The notes under the pieces are model-generated. The model was given only the letters and a program-made list of their open reading frames with translations, was not told where the DNA came from and made no database searches. DNA of 64,000 nt from Cavia porcellus (taxonomy: Eukaryota; Chordata; Mammalia; Rodentia; Caviidae). The position numbers and the translations under genes are program-made. This document shows, one piece after another, positions 13,600-25,299 of the stretch (position 1 is its first letter; every line of letters begins with the position of its first letter). Location of the stretch: the NCBI RefSeq assembly GCF_034190915.1, contig NW_026947496.1, positions 30,004,001-30,068,000 on the forward strand. The letters run 5' to 3'.

Positions 13600-14110
13600 G
13601 AAAGATTCAAACAAGGTCAAGATGAAACTGTTATGGGACTTTGAGGTGCTGGAGTCTCCTAGAAGTGGTTTTTAGGTATTTTCTGACCAGAATAAAGAAT
13701 TGCTCAAGAGAAGCACGAACTGTAGCAACCTTTTATTAAAGGTAGAAAGAGAAACAGGCTCTGCAGAGCAAATTTGGACCAAGTAAAGTAGGAAAAGAAC
13801 TACACCCTACAGTGTGAGGGCAGGCCACCATGCAAGACAGACCACAGTGGCAAAAACTCAATGTAAACTGTCATTTTTATATCACCCATTCCTAAGGGTG
13901 ATGTCAGATCTAGGCCATCCAAACAAAAACCTGCTCTCCAGTTCACACAAGAAATCTAGTACAGGATTTTGGGACCTGTCCTTTGCATGTGTCCTGGGAT
14001 TTTGTAATTAATAGGTCACACCTACTACTGCAGCCAGTTTTGTCACACCCTAATCTCTGGCTCAAAACTATATTTTGTAACAGGGCTGACAAACCTGAAG
14101 CAGCTAAAAA
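13600..14110 (-). repeat. LTR-like repeat (LTR family Y)
   Basis: Read on the minus strand this contains a TATA-like GATATAAAAATG and the block TTTGCTCTGCAGAGCC followed by TTTCTC. The same block is found in plus orientation near 31356-31380. The pairing in opposite orientations and the promoter-like layout suggest solo LTRs of one family; the family name is not known to me. Confidence 0.5.
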
Positions 14111-14739
14111 ATACATTCAGATCTGCAAAACAAAGGAGTATCTTTACTGACAAACACCACAGAGACAGAGCTTCCAGCCAGTTGAATTAAAGCTGTCGTG
14201 GAGATATGGGGTAGAACCTGAGACTTCTGAGATGCCCTAGGATCTGACTTCCAGGTCCCGAGTGCATGATGAGGTTAAATAGGACCAGAAGATCCCCCAA
14301 TTTGTTTCATTTCTGAAAATCCAGGCTAAGTGTTCATGTTTACAGACTCTTGGGTAGAAAAAAACATCTCTTCTTCTTTTTCTTCTTTCTTTATGGATAT
14401 CTGTGACATTGGATGGGGAAATAAATTTTTATTTTCACTAATTTATTACTAAAGTTTTGTGTTTTCTTCTGTGGACAACAAACCTCAGCTTTTATATCAT
14501 TACTAGAAATCACAAGTATTTTCACATCAAAATATAGTGGTTGCAAATTTCCTAAAATGTCATTCATATTTATTACTGCTTCAAAAGTACAGTATTTAAA
14601 GAAAACAAAACAAAACAGTATTTATTAGATCCCTCACCTAGGCCAGATATTATCATCTAATGCATTAATAAAGGAGCCACTCACAAAAAATGAGCACAGA
14701 TATGCTATAATTTTAAAATGTTAGCATGTTTTAATATAA

Positions 14740-14870
14740 TGCTTTTGGAAATCTTTAATATTTATAAATAAACATTTATATTTATAAAATTAAATATTTA
14801 TAAATATAAAATTAAATATTTATAAATAAATATGTATAATATTTATTTTTTGTATATTTATAAGTATTAT
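14740..14870. repeat. AT-rich TAAATATTTATAAA tandem tract
   Basis: Imperfect tandem units of AAATATTTATAAATA with period near 20. Simple AT-rich sequence. Confidence 0.75.
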
Positions 14871-15754
14871 TCTGAGATGGAGTCCAACATTATGTAACTG
14901 AGTGAGGAGTCCTTGGTAAAAAGCTAGTAACAAGAGCTCTAATTTTTCTATATATAGGGAGGAATTCATAACTAGGTGCTTCTGCACGAAAAGCAGAAAC
15001 ACGTGTATGATTTTGTAAGGACTGTTGAAACCATATGACATAAAAACATGTTTTTCTAATCTCAGCAATATATATATCCTCAGTATCAGTCAATAGCCTT
15101 CAATTCATTTAAAATGCGCACCAGGCACTAGGGGAAGATTCCTCCTTAAAAATTTCTTCTCAAACCACACATTCGAGACGCTTGTTTGCTTTGAGAGTGT
15201 TCGCAAATGTAGAGGAGTTCTGATGAACCTTTTGAAGATGTCAGATTCTGAGACGTCCTGCGGTAGAAGCAACATGGAGTCAGTGCCTAGCATAGTCTGG
15301 TTTAGTAAAGAAAAATTTTAAAGACTACAGAGAAATAAGACAAAAGGTGGATCATGTCACCCTACGACAACTTCCAATATCCTAAGCCCTGTCTCTAATT
15401 TATTATCTTTTTCCACCAAGCCATATCAGTTACTTATTCAGTGCTGTATTACCGGTCTCAAAACTGTTGGTGTTTTCTCGAGGCGAGGGTCACATGTCAC
15501 ATGCATGGTGTCATCTCTAGGGCCACGAGCAGCAGTACCGGCTGTAAGATTGGGGGCATTCCTGGAAAGGCGAACTGGAGCATAGGAGCGGGCTTTCTTT
15601 TCGTATCTATTTTTAGCTGAACAGAAATCACAGACCCAAAGGGCAAAAAGAGCAGCGGACCGGCGCAGCTTCTACTCTGGATTCACACCTTCCGGAAGAA
15701 TCGGAAGAGGCTACTTCCTTATTAGGGGCCCCGCCTAGGGACACTATGCGCGTG
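14871..15754. other. Non-coding stretch upstream of tRNA-Arg
   Basis: No gene recognised. CpG density rises after about 15470 towards the tRNA, as often seen around active tRNA clusters. Confidence 0.45.
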
Positions 15755-15827
15755 GGGCCAGTGGCGCAATGGATAACGCGTCTGACTACGGATCAGAAGA
15801 TTCCAGGTTCGACTCCTGGCTGGCTCG
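15755..15827 (+). tRNA. tRNA-Arg (anticodon ACG)
   Basis: A 73-nt tRNA gene. It starts GGGCCAGTGGCGCAATGG (acceptor plus A box), has anticodon ACG at 15788-15790 in the loop CTACGGA, the B box GGTTCGACTCC, and 3' end GGCTGGCTCG. The acceptor stem GGGCCAG/CTGGCTC pairs apart from one G-T wobble. It has no intron. A T5 run at about 15844 is the likely terminator. With inosine at position 34 it would read CGU, CGC and CGA. The next gene, tRNA-Val, is about 560 bp downstream on the same strand. Confidence 0.97.
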
Positions 15828-16391
15828 GTGTGCGCTTGCTTATTTTTGTTTCTTTCTTCTGGCCCACTGGCGCTCAGTGGAACAGGAAAATCAATGTAAA
15901 GTCACGTTGATCTGGACTCTTGGCGGCAAGGCAGCCACGCTTCTGACCGAAGATGGCACCATCACTGATTTGCAAACCGAATTCCGCGCATGGCCATGAG
16001 GTGGCGCCAACTACAGCGCGGCTGCAGCCACGCGCAGTCCCTAGGCCGCGCCCACTCTGTTCGGGCCGCACTGTTTAAAATAAGGAAACCAAGGGGAAGA
16101 AAGACATTCAAAACTGGATGTTCAGAATAAGCAATAATAATGGTCATTCGGTAAGATTATTAAGCCTTTTTTCTACTCTCTTCCATTCAGCCTGCTTGTG
16201 GAAAAAGCACACAGGAAGCGGCCTCAGATTTGCACGTAGAGCATAAATTTTAAGTGTATCCTTAGCTGCTGGGGGTTTAAGACCCTGTGCCGAGACGCAT
16301 GCGCACATCGAGTGACTCATTTTGGGCCCCACCCCCAACAGAGGGCGTATCTTGCTGAGAACTAGGGACCAGGAACAGAAGTTCCTTATCG

Positions 16392-16464
16392 GTTTCCGTA
16401 GTGTAGTGGTTATCACGTTCGCCTCACACGCGAAAGGTCCCCGGTTCGAAACCGGGCGGAAACA
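16392..16464 (+). tRNA. tRNA-Val (anticodon CAC)
   Basis: A 73-nt tRNA gene starting GTTTCCGTAGTGTAGTGG, with anticodon CAC at 16425-16427, the B box GGTTCGAAACC, and ending CGGGCGGAAACA. The acceptor stem GTTTCCG/CGGAAAC pairs fully and the discriminator is A. It has no intron. TCTTTTT directly follows as terminator. It ends only about 90 bp before the CpG island that likely holds the HMGN4-like first exon, so a Pol III gene and a Pol II promoter are adjacent. From memory, human tRNA-Val-CAC has the same neighbour. Confidence 0.98.
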
Positions 16465-16554
16465 TCTTTTTCTCTCCGCCATGAGATTTTCCAAAAATGT
16501 AATAAAAAATAAGTCTGTACCCTTTACAAGCAAGTTCACTTCTTTTCCCTCTAT

Positions 16555-17040
16555 TGCTGGCCTGCTCGGGCTGCAGGCCTCGGGGGGCTGTTCCGGGCCT
16601 GCCCGGTTCGGCGCGGGCGGCTGCAGCCCCGGAAGCGCATCCTCATCCCCTTCCTGTTCCCGCGGCGCCGGCTCCACGGCCTTTGCAGTCCCGGGCGCCG
16701 CTGGCGGGGGAGCGGTGGACTCAGGTGGGCGCCGCGGGGCCGGGCCGGGCAGGGCGGCCGGGTGGGCGGGGAGGGCAACGAGGGCCGAGCGGCGGTGGCG
16801 GCGGAGACCTGGCCGGCCCTTGGCCCCGCTGCACCCCGCCAGGACACACGGGCCGAGCCCTCTGGAGGGAGCATCGGTACCCAGGGAGAAACGGGCACCG
16901 CGGGCGTCGCGACTTGAGAAGAGCCCCGCGGCGGCGGCTCACATCGGACCTCGCTCTCGCACACGGCCCGCGTCCTGGTTCCCGGATCCGCCAGGCTCTT
17001 CCGTCTCCCGCGGCGACAGGGGCACCCTCGGATCCCCTCT
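16555..17040 (+). promoter_or_regulatory. CpG island, likely HMGN4-like promoter and exon 1
   Basis: Nearly 500 bp of very GC-rich, CpG-dense DNA with GC-box-like stretches (CCGGGCAGGGCGGCCGGGTG; GGTGGGCGGGGAGGG). A consensus splice donor, CAG|GTGGGC, is at 16724/16725. The HMGN-family coding exon lies about 4.7 kb downstream on the same strand with an AG acceptor before its ATG, so this island is the natural first exon and promoter. Long open frames across it in several frames are a by-product of high GC. The transcript start and exon extent are inferred. Confidence 0.65.
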
Positions 17041-17044
17041 TTAA

Positions 17045-18160
17045 ATGTTTTAGCACTTAGGTCATCACCCATGACTGATAGGAATGGGACCTCTTTGGAT
17101 CATAAGAAAGGGCTCTCTTTATGCAGAGAGCTGTTTGCTATATGTCATTTTAAACATGGGTTTACAGAGGCGTTGCCTTTCCCAACCCAGTTACTCCTTC
17201 AATTTAATACTTTCTCTAAAAGTCCCCTTAGTGCTTCTTCATGCTATTTCTCTTGATAAGGTAACACCGTGGCCAGCACAACAGTAAGCATTCCGTGTGC
17301 TCAAGATCAATCTTTGCAATAGTTTTCATTCAGAATCACTTCTGTGCCATCCAAAAATAGAAGCAAGTTACTCGGTACTCTGAAAGAGGGCAAAGGTCCC
17401 AGGACCTCAGGAGGTAACAAGAAAGTGTCCTCTTGTCCCTCTCTTGTCTCTCCTACCAGTGGGTAGGAATAGTGCAGCTGGGAAACTGAGTGCCCCAGAC
17501 TGCTGGACGAAGATGACCAGATGTTTGTGAGTTTAGGGCTCACCCTTCAGATGATACATTCTTCTGTGATCCAGCAGCAACCTCACCCTTCTAGACTCCC
17601 TGCTCCTTTTCACCTTTCTTCCGTCATTTCCCATTCTCAATCATCTCCAAAGGAAGCTTATCTTAGATCTGAATACTTTGGGAGATGGAGAACTCGGAGA
17701 GTGCCTGGCGCTACGTGACTTTCTGTCCCTCTAGCACACCGCATCTTGCACAGGAACCTTTTGTTTTATTGTATCTTTTATACTATATACTTGTCCTTTC
17801 TAAGTGTGGTGTCAGTAACCTTCTAGGTCTTCTCTTCAACCCCAAGGCACTGTCTCCAGAAGTATCAGGCAGGGTGAGGATAGCTTTCTGATTTTGGTGT
17901 GAGGTTGAGCTTCCCAGAGTTAGAACTGCCTCCCAGAAACCCTGTTCAGCAGCCGTCAAGGAATAAAGGGATACAGCTCCACAGCGCCTTGCTTGATGTG
18001 ACAAGGGACGGTGGGGCTGTGAGCAGTGGGAGAGGTGAGATTTGGTCTGTAGTTGAAACAGACTTGCTGTGCAAGAGAAAGCAACTTTTGAAAACAGTGC
18101 GACCTTAGAATTAACCTAATCCGAGATGTGTCCCAAGTTGCTGAGCTGCTACACTATTCC
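17045..18160. other. Presumed HMGN4-like intron, proximal part
   Basis: Unique sequence with no recognised repeat and no protein-like frame. Confidence 0.45.
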
Positions 18161-18164
18161 CTCC

Positions 18165-18520
18165 GTATTAGTTGGCTAGTACTGTCGTAATACAATGCCG
18201 CAAGTCTAGGTGGCTGAAACGAAAGAAATTTATTTTCTCACAGTTCTGGAGTCTAGAAGGCCAAGATCAAGATGTCAACAGATTTAGTTTCCTTTGAGAT
18301 TTCTTATTACATCCTCACAAAATCATCTCTGTTCCTCATGTCCCAGTTTGTTCTTATGAGGACATTGGCCATAGTGGATAAGAACTCATTCAGAGGACTG
18401 ATCATATCTTCTTTACCTCATTAAAGATGCTATTTTCAAATGCAGTCACAGCCTGGGGTAATGTGAGTTATAACTATAACATACAAATTTGAGGGGGTAA
18501 CAAGTCTGTAATACTACCTT
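18165..18520 (-). repeat. MaLR (MLT1/MST-type) LTR
   Basis: Reverse-complement signature of an ancient mammalian MaLR LTR: TATTAGTTGGCTAGTACTGT ... GAAATTTATTTTCTCACAG, TTCTGGAGTCTAGAAGGCCA, then TTATGAGGACATTGGCC. It is diverged throughout. Confidence 0.8.
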
Positions 18521-18789
18521 GTTACTGACACACTTCTCTAAAATTATTCTTATGGATGACTGTAGCACATTTGTATCCTGATTTATCATGTGGATGTTTT
18601 GTTGAGAGGAAAAATACTATTGCTTTTTTATTTACTGTTTTCTCTTTTTAAAAGCTGTTACTGTCAATTACTTTAAACCTCCAGATCTTTTCCAATGAAA
18701 AAATGCAAGTCTTCATAATAAGGATTGAGCAGGTATCTTTTCTCTTCTGAGGCTACTGAGGGACAGCATATTTTTCCATTAGATTGGCA
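18521..18789. other. AT-rich intronic sequence
   Basis: Nothing recognised. Confidence 0.4.
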
Positions 18790-18872
18790 TTTGGAGCACT
18801 TGGGAGGCTCAGGCAAGAGGATTGTTGAGAACTCATGGCCAGTCTGGGCTACATAGGGAGTTCATAAGAATC
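18790..18872 (+). repeat. B1 SINE fragment
   Basis: GCACTTGGGAGGCTCAGGCA and CAGTCTGGGCTACATAGG are B1 blocks; both ends are lost. Confidence 0.65.
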
Positions 18873-19001
18873 TTTCTATCCCACATTCCTTTCTGGTCAC
18901 ACTGTTAACCATACAGCTGACCTACACTCTGGCATTCTTCTCAATTTTTTTTTTTTTTTTTTTTAGAAATTCTTTTTGCTGTATTGTGTCCAAACCTGCA
19001 T

Positions 19002-19125
19002 GTTTTTGTTTTTTGATTTTGACACAGGGTCTGGCTATGTAGTTCAAGCTGGGAACTCCCAGAGATCCTTCTGCCTCAGCCACCCTAGTGCTAGAATTAC
19101 AGGCGTGTACCACCAGGCTGGGCTC
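19002..19125 (-). repeat. B1 SINE
   Basis: Minus-strand B1 (GACACAGGGTCTGGCTATGT ... AGAATTACAGGCGTGTACCA) without the internal duplication. It is preceded by a T20-type run at 18945-18964. Confidence 0.8.
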
Positions 19126-19144
19126 TAAAACCTTTTGTTCTAGT

Positions 19145-19305
19145 TATTTGTTTATTTATTTATTTAGAGATAGAGACTCACTGTGTAATTCAGGCTGGCC
19201 TTGAATTCTCTTTGTAGCCCAGGCTGGCCTCAAACTCAACAGTGATCCTCTTGCCTTGCCTTCCAAGTGCTGGAATCACAGGTGTGTCCCACTACACCTG
19301 GCTAA
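19145..19305 (-). repeat. B1 SINE with internal duplication
   Basis: TTATTTATTTATTT head, both copies of the CAGGCTGGCCT block (the ~29-bp B1 duplication), and GGAATCACAGGTGTGTCCCA at the end. Confidence 0.85.
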
Positions 19306-20260
19306 AATCTTTTGTTCTATAAGAATTGTTAACATTAACACATTTCTTTAGTTAGTGTGCCTTTGGGAGAGGGGGAAAGGGACACACATTAGTCATCCAT
19401 TCACATATATCTGTGGAGGCTGTCTTATGAAGAGTGTGGGCAGCTCTGGCTGGCTCAGTGGAACCGCTGTGCCTTGCTACCACTGTGGGGAAGTCAGTGG
19501 CACCAAGACTTAGTGGTCTCTCAGTAATTCAGTCATTCTGAAAAGAAGGCAAGAGGAGAGGATGTGAGAGAAGAGAAGGTTCCAGCTCACTTCACGTTGG
19601 CTTTTCAGTGAAGAGCTGTTCCACGAAAGCAGAGCCATTTCTTTTCTCCGTCTTAGTTCCTGTCCCCAGCATGCCTCTCACAGCACCAGGGGAAATAACA
19701 ACTCCCATTCTGGTCTGCTGATCTTCTCATTTACTAATTTGCTAATTCTCATCTCTCCCTGTCTTCTACAAAAAAGAAGGAAAAACGCAACATTTCTGGA
19801 AATTCTAGAGAATCATGTTTTAGCACCATTTACAGGTGATCACTTTGTCAGCTTTGTGATATGTAACTCAAATCTAAACTTGCCTGTTTATGACCATGGC
19901 ATTTAAATGGTGAGGTCCAGCAAAAGGTGAAACTCTGGAACAATTTACCGACATGACAATGAGTTCATAAAATTGTAGAGTTGGGGAAACGCATGGCTAC
20001 AGAACTTTCCAGGAAATGTTTTTAATGATGGAGCAGGTGGTACCAACAAGCTAATCTTGGCCGAAAGCTTTCAGACAGTCATGTGGTACCCTGAATGCCA
20101 GCCAAATGCCCACTTCGTACTTAGACAAACTCAAATCATTTTTATTCCTACTTGTACAAATCTGATCATATTCCATTTTTATATTGTATTCTCTTGAGCA
20201 GGCACTTACATTTTTTTACCTAAGAAATAGAATACATCAGACATGTGCTCCCCCTTATAG

Positions 20261-20261
<1 letters not shown>
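19306..20261. other. Non-coding stretch within presumed intron
   Basis: No gene or confident repeat recognised. Confidence 0.45.

Positions 20262-20298
<37 letters not shown>
20262..20298. repeat. (TC)n microsatellite
   Basis: About 18 pure CT dinucleotides just ahead of a minus-strand B1. Confidence 0.95.
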
Positions 20299-20300
<2 letters not shown>

Positions 20301-20440
20301 TCTTTTGAAACAGGGTCTCACTATGCAGTTCAGGCTTGCCTCAAACTCACTTTGTAGCCCAGGCTGGTCTCGAACTCACTACGATGCTCCTGCCTCAGCC
20401 TCCTGAGTGCTGGGATTACAGGCAAGCTACCATACCCGAT
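20299..20440 (-). repeat. B1 SINE
   Basis: Full B1 with duplication (AAACAGGGTCTCACTATGCA; TTTGTAGCCCAGGCTGGTCT; GGGATTACAGGCAAGCTACC). Confidence 0.9.
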
Positions 20441-20492
20441 TTGGTTTGGGTATTTTGAGAGAGATGAATGACAGTGTGTCTTTTATCAATAA

Positions 20493-20640
20493 TTTTTTTT
20501 TTTATCTTTTTGAGACAGGGTCTCGCTATGCAGTTCAAACTGGCCTTGGGTGCCCAGGCTGGTCTCAAACTTGCAGGGATCCTCCTGTCTCATTTTCCTG
20601 TGTTGTGATCACAGGTGTGCGCCACCACACCTGGTTTTCA
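20493..20640 (-). repeat. B1 SINE
   Basis: TTTTTGAGACAGGGTCTCGC ... GATCACAGGTGTGCGCCACC; B1 on the minus strand. Confidence 0.9.
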
Positions 20641-20984
20641 ATTTTTTTTTTAATTTAAATTTTCACTGTCATTCCTTGTTTACAGCAATTTCTGTCAAAT
20701 AAAAACATTACGGTGTTTTCTCATCCACCTTATTTAGAAGCTCTGCTACCATGCAACTTCTAGCTTTTCCTGAGTCAAGATGACTTTGAGAGATAAAGGT
20801 TTTGAATCCTTTTTGTACAGTGAGGTAGATACAACAGCACAACTAAAGACACAAAAGATCACCTCCAGAACTACTTCAGAGAATATCAAGGATGGGATAA
20901 TTGTGTTTGAGGCAAGGGGGAATGTTTGGGGGGACATTAATGGTAATATGGCTTTTACTGTAATGAAATTTTACTGTACATGTT

Positions 20985-21155
20985 TATCATATTTTGAATT
21001 CTGTACATAACTTTCTATAACACGCTTATTTTTTTTTTGCTCAGCATTGAGATTTATCCACATTTAGCTATAATCCTTTTCAGCTGCTGAATAGTATTCT
21101 TTTGTATAGATACTATCAAATGTCCTATTGAAAGGCATTGGGGTGGTTTGCAGGT
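20985..21155 (-). repeat. L1 3'-region fragment
   Basis: GCTGAATAGTATTCTTTTGT and ATTGGGGTGGTTTGCAGG match the reverse complement of the conserved L1 ORF2 end / 3' region. Diverged, and interrupted by the B1 that follows. Confidence 0.55.
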
Positions 21156-21159
21156 TTGC

Positions 21160-21302
21160 ATTTTTTATTTGTTTGTTTTTGGTTCTATGAGACAGGGTCT
21201 TGCTACTAGTCCAGGTGGTCACAAACCACTCAGGTGATCCTCCTGCCTTAGCCTCCTGATATAGGCCTCCAGATTATAGTTGTGCGCCACCATGCCTGCC
21301 TA
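21160..21302 (-). repeat. B1 SINE
   Basis: TGAGACAGGGTCTTGCTACT ... GTTGTGCGCCACCATGCCTG; minus-strand B1 just upstream of the predicted acceptor of the HMGN4-like coding exon. Confidence 0.85.
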
Positions 21303-21316
21303 CGTTTGATTTTTAG

Positions 21317-21718
<402 letters not shown>

Positions 21719-22544
21719 GGGTGCGCTCTGCACAGCCCTGCCCTGCCAGTGACTCAGCAGCTAGAAATAATACTATTTTTAATCGAGTTTTACAAACGTG
21801 TAGAACTTTGATGCTTTTTAAGTTGTTAGCACACAGCCCCCTTTGTTGTCGCGTGGAAAGGGGAAGGAAATACCACTGTTAGATTGCTGTCTGAGACGCT
21901 GGACCGAAGCGGGGAGCTCGGATTTTCTGTCCTGGAGGTTGAAGATCATTCTTGGTTCCCAGGAAAGAAAGAGTCTGTCGCTGCCGCAGGAGCCTTACAG
22001 TGCGAGGAAGATGCTTGGCGTCTCCTCCGCCCTGCGGCCCTCAGCACCAACGTGACTGCATTAACCAAGAGCCTTGGTGTGGCCTTGGCACCCTCAGATC
22101 GCTGTGGCAGCTCCATGTACTCAGCCTTCCTGGTGTCATCTCGAGATGGTGTCGCTCATGGGCCAAGATTTCTGTCCTTTGGCTGTGGCACTCTGTTGAG
22201 GAATCTTGTAGGTCTTAGCCCAAGTCCTTTCATGGCAGAGTGGGCCCCTGAAAAGCTCCTGTGTGCCTCCTGTGCCAGGTCCACCCCTGTGTGAACTTTT
22301 CCCTTTCGGAGCTGCAGCAAATGGCTTTGTCGACTTTTACAGCGGCTTTGCGGGAGGGCAGTTTGGAAGTTGTAAAGCGCTGTAGATTGCTGCCCACATC
22401 TTACTGGGAGGAACTGTTTATAAAGCACCTTCTAAAGCTGGATAGAAGTTGGCTTGAAGAGATCATTCCCTACCCAAAGTCTCAAGATATTCTTTACTGC
22501 CCTGAACTGATTTTTGTGACAAGTGTAAGGTAGAAATTCATCCT
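21719..22544 (+). other. Probable 3' UTR and flank of the HMGN4-like gene
   Basis: After the stop the sequence passes through an AT-rich patch (AATACTATTTTTAATCG) and then a moderately GC-rich stretch. Open frames at 21884-22294 and 22261-22533 have no recognisable domain and are most simply UTR. A polyA signal AATAAA occurs at about 22747 inside or beyond an L1 fragment; the true end is unknown. Confidence 0.45.
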
Positions 22545-22859
22545 AATATTTTTTTCTGTCTGGGTAAATATTAGTCTCAGTGCCCTTTATGGAAAAATTG
22601 CTCTCTTCCCTATTGATCCCTAACACTGGCTCTTTCCTAATCCAGTTTTTGTGCTTCTGTGGGTCTGTTAATATCTCCTATCAGTTTGTCTAACTTTGTG
22701 GCAGTACAATACAGTCCTAATTACTATAATTTCAGAAAGCAGTCTTAATAAAAACCAAGATGCCTCTACATTTTATTGTGACATTGACCAATCCCACCCC
22801 TAATATCATCACCAAATCTGTCTTTCTTGGGACTGTCTTGTAGCCTTTTACTCATTTGT

Positions 22860-23225
22860 TCTCCCTGACAACATCTAGAATTAGGTTGACAAGTTCTAAA
22901 ATAAAATACATTGCAATTTTTATTGTATTTGTGTTGACTCTATAGATTAATTTGGTGAGTGATGTTACCTTTAAATATTGGATCTTCCAATCCATGAACA
23001 TGGTAGCTCTCTATTTATTTAGGCCATTTAAACACCTTTCGATAATTTGATTACTTTCTTCATAAATGTCTTTTGTTCATATTTCCTAGAGAATTTGTAT
23101 TATTTAAAGTTATTCTATATGGCATGTTTCAATTACATTTTCTAGTGTTAGCTAATGTTAATTTCAGTGTTTGTATCAAGCAGCCTTGCTAAACTCTCAT
23201 TAATACTCATATCTGTATATTATTC
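22860..23225 (-). repeat. L1 ORF2 fragment
   Basis: The block GACTCTATAGATTAATTTGG ... ATTGGATCTTCCAATCCATG AACATGG is the reverse complement of the conserved L1 ORF2 region following the reverse transcriptase. The fragment may extend upstream to about 22545. It is diverged and full of stops. Confidence 0.75.
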
Positions 23226-23231
23226 TTTATT

Positions 23232-23640
23232 GTTCTTTTTTTTTAATTTTGAAGATAGTAAAATACAACAGAACAAGACAGAATAAAGCCAATCAAGACA
23301 ATGCAGTGAAATTGGTACAGAACTTCACAACAGGTAACCAGGATAACAGTAATAGGTACCATAGTATATCTCATTATCTTTACAATATTTGTCCTTTCAA
23401 TCAGGTATAGCAAAATCAAACCAAATACAGAACATTATAAAACCTATTAAAACAGAGTATTGAATAGAACAATACAATTAATCAGAACAAAACAGTGATA
23501 AAAATATTTGCCTTCAAAGAGACAGTAGAAGGAAATCCCTCATATTTGCTATATTGCCTACAGTCATCCTCTCAAGAGATGCTCAGACCTCTGCATCCCA
23601 ATTTCTAATGGTGGTGATAGGGAGAATGTTTGATTCTCAG
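23232..23640 (-). repeat. Monomeric retroposon family M, copy 1
   Basis: A poly-T/AT head (the 3' tail on the minus strand) is followed by sequence whose reverse complement contains GATTGGCTTTATTCTG and TATGGTACCTATTACTG, shared with the tandem ~148-bp units at 63050-63440 and with the copies at 30235 and 45240. I cannot name the family. Confidence 0.5.
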
Positions 23641-24190
23641 TAGGTTCATGGCTGCCTACCAGGGAAGGGAGTGGGTTGCTTTGTTGCCCAGCATCCTAAG
23701 TTCCAACATGGCATGGATCTCAGGAGACACTGCCTGGTTCTCTCCTGCAGTCGCCCCACATCTGTATAGTCTTGTGATTTTTTTAATCTCAGGCCTGCTT
23801 GTGAGTTTCTACAGGTAATTGTATGTCCTGTGTATACATTTTTTTCCTCAGTCCTTATGCCTTTTATTCTTTCCTCTTTCATTTTTTTGGACAGGGTCGC
23901 ACTGTCCTCCAATTCATTATATAGCCTCAAATGCATGATTCTTCTGCCTAAAACCCCTTTGGCACCTTGCCTGCTTTCATTTCTTTATAGTTCAGGTAAT
24001 ACGGATACTGTAGTAAACAACAGTGTCTGTCCTCTCTTTAGTTTTATGTTATAGATTGGAAGAAAGTAGAGAAAATGCACATATTTATGCAACAGGGGAA
24101 ATTAGGTAATGTAGGTCTATGCTATTTAGAATGTTAGAGGAAGTCTTTGATGAGATGACATTTGAGAAGACCCCTTAATGAAGTAAAAGA
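23641..24190. other. Non-coding stretch
   Basis: Nothing beyond weak B1-like remnants (GGACAGGGTCGCACTGTCC near 23890). Confidence 0.4.
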
Positions 24191-24191
24191 G

Positions 24192-24296
24192 GATGGGCAT
24201 GGTGCCCCATGCCATACTTCCAACAGGAGTTCCAGGCCAGCTTCCACTGCATAGTGAGACCCTGTCTCAAAAAAAAAAAAAAAGAAAGAAAAGCAA
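24192..24296 (+). repeat. B1 SINE, partial
   Basis: GGATGGGCATGGTGCCCCAT ... GCATAGTGAGACCCTGTCTC plus an A15 tail; the centre is deleted. Confidence 0.8.
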
Positions 24297-24345
24297 TCTG
24301 AGGGGGAAATAATTCTAGAAAGAAGGATTAATGATAATAAGTGCT

Positions 24346-24510
24346 GAGTGGACATGGTGGTATACACCTATAATCCTAGCATTCAGGAGACCGAGGCAGG
24401 AGGATCACTGTGAGTTTGAGGCCAGCCTGGGCTACAAAGTGAGTTCAAGTCCAACTTGAACTGCACAGTGAAACCCTATCTCAAAAAGACAAAAACAAAA
24501 CAAAGCAAAC
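24346..24510 (+). repeat. B1 SINE with internal duplication
   Basis: Near-complete plus-strand B1: AGGCAGGAGGATCACTGTGA, both GCCAGCCTGG and CCAACTTGAACTG blocks, and an A-rich tail. Confidence 0.9.
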
Positions 24511-24559
24511 CAAAAAGCCAATAATAAGTGCCAATATTTTGGGTGGAAATGTGTGCTGA

Positions 24560-24670
24560 AGCAAAAGTGACTAAACTACTTAGGACTCAAGAGGCTGAGG
24601 GAGGATAATCACTGAAAGTTTGGGGCCACTCTGAGCTACATAGTGAGTTCAAGGCCACCCTGAACTAAGG
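24560..24670 (+). repeat. B1 SINE fragment
   Basis: GAGGCTGAGGGAGGATAATC and ACATAGTGAGTTCAAGGCC are B1 blocks; the poly-A tail is absent. Confidence 0.7.
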
Positions 24671-24749
24671 CAAGTGAAGGATTCTGGAGGTTGTAGTTTT
24701 TCTCTAAAATGAATAGGATGACATTGGAGTTTTGAACTACAAAATTACA

Positions 24750-24767
24750 AAAAAAAAAAAAAAAAAT

Positions 24768-24802
<35 letters not shown>
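24750..24802. repeat. Poly-A followed by (TG)n
   Basis: A run of about 18 A, then about 16 TG repeats. Confidence 0.95.
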
Positions 24803-24803
<1 letters not shown>

Positions 24804-25299
24804 TGTATGGCTGCTGGAAAAGCAGGAGAAAAACCAGGGAGACAGCCGTGATAGTCCAGCAATACACTGATTTCTTGGACCTGGGAGGAGGCAATGAAAA
24901 GGAAGAGAAGAGATGTGTGATATGAGCACAGACAGGCTTCCAAGAAAGCTTACGGGTCTCTGCCCCACCCCGTGTGTGTGTTGGAAACTTTAACCCTAAT
25001 TCAACAGTGTTGAGCAGTGGGCTGAATGGGAGGTGTTTATGCAGCAGTGGTTTAGTGCAGCTGTGGGTGGGGGTGCTGTGCAGGAGTGAGTCACTTCCTT
25101 CTGCTCTTCTGTGTGTGAACAGCACTCCTGCTCCCACCCCTGGAGGACGCAGCACGGGAGACACCATCTTGGCACAGAGATCAGAACCTCACCAGACAGC
25201 AAATCTGCAGGAGCCTTGACATTAACTTGTGAACCTCTAGACCTTTGAGAAATAAACTTCCAGTAGGAAAGCAAGAAAGTGTCACGGGGAGCTGAGTTA
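24803..25299. other. Non-coding stretch between (TG)n and LTR X
   Basis: No gene recognised. Overlapping frames of 80-140 codons on both strands show no domain. Confidence 0.4.

Noticed and set aside
16144..16677. 177-codon minus-strand frame
   Set aside because: It covers tRNA-Val and enters the CpG island, with no homologue recognised.
16322..17072. Overlapping long frames (240, 173, 168 and 111 codons) across the GC-rich block
   Set aside because: They occur in several frames on both strands, one runs through tRNA-Val, and composition (Ala/Gly/Pro/Arg) is explained by GC content. No domain is visible.
21884..22533. Frames of 136 and 90 codons downstream of the HMGN4-like stop
   Set aside because: No domain, overlapping each other, and best explained as 3' UTR or flank. 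Not called as genes.
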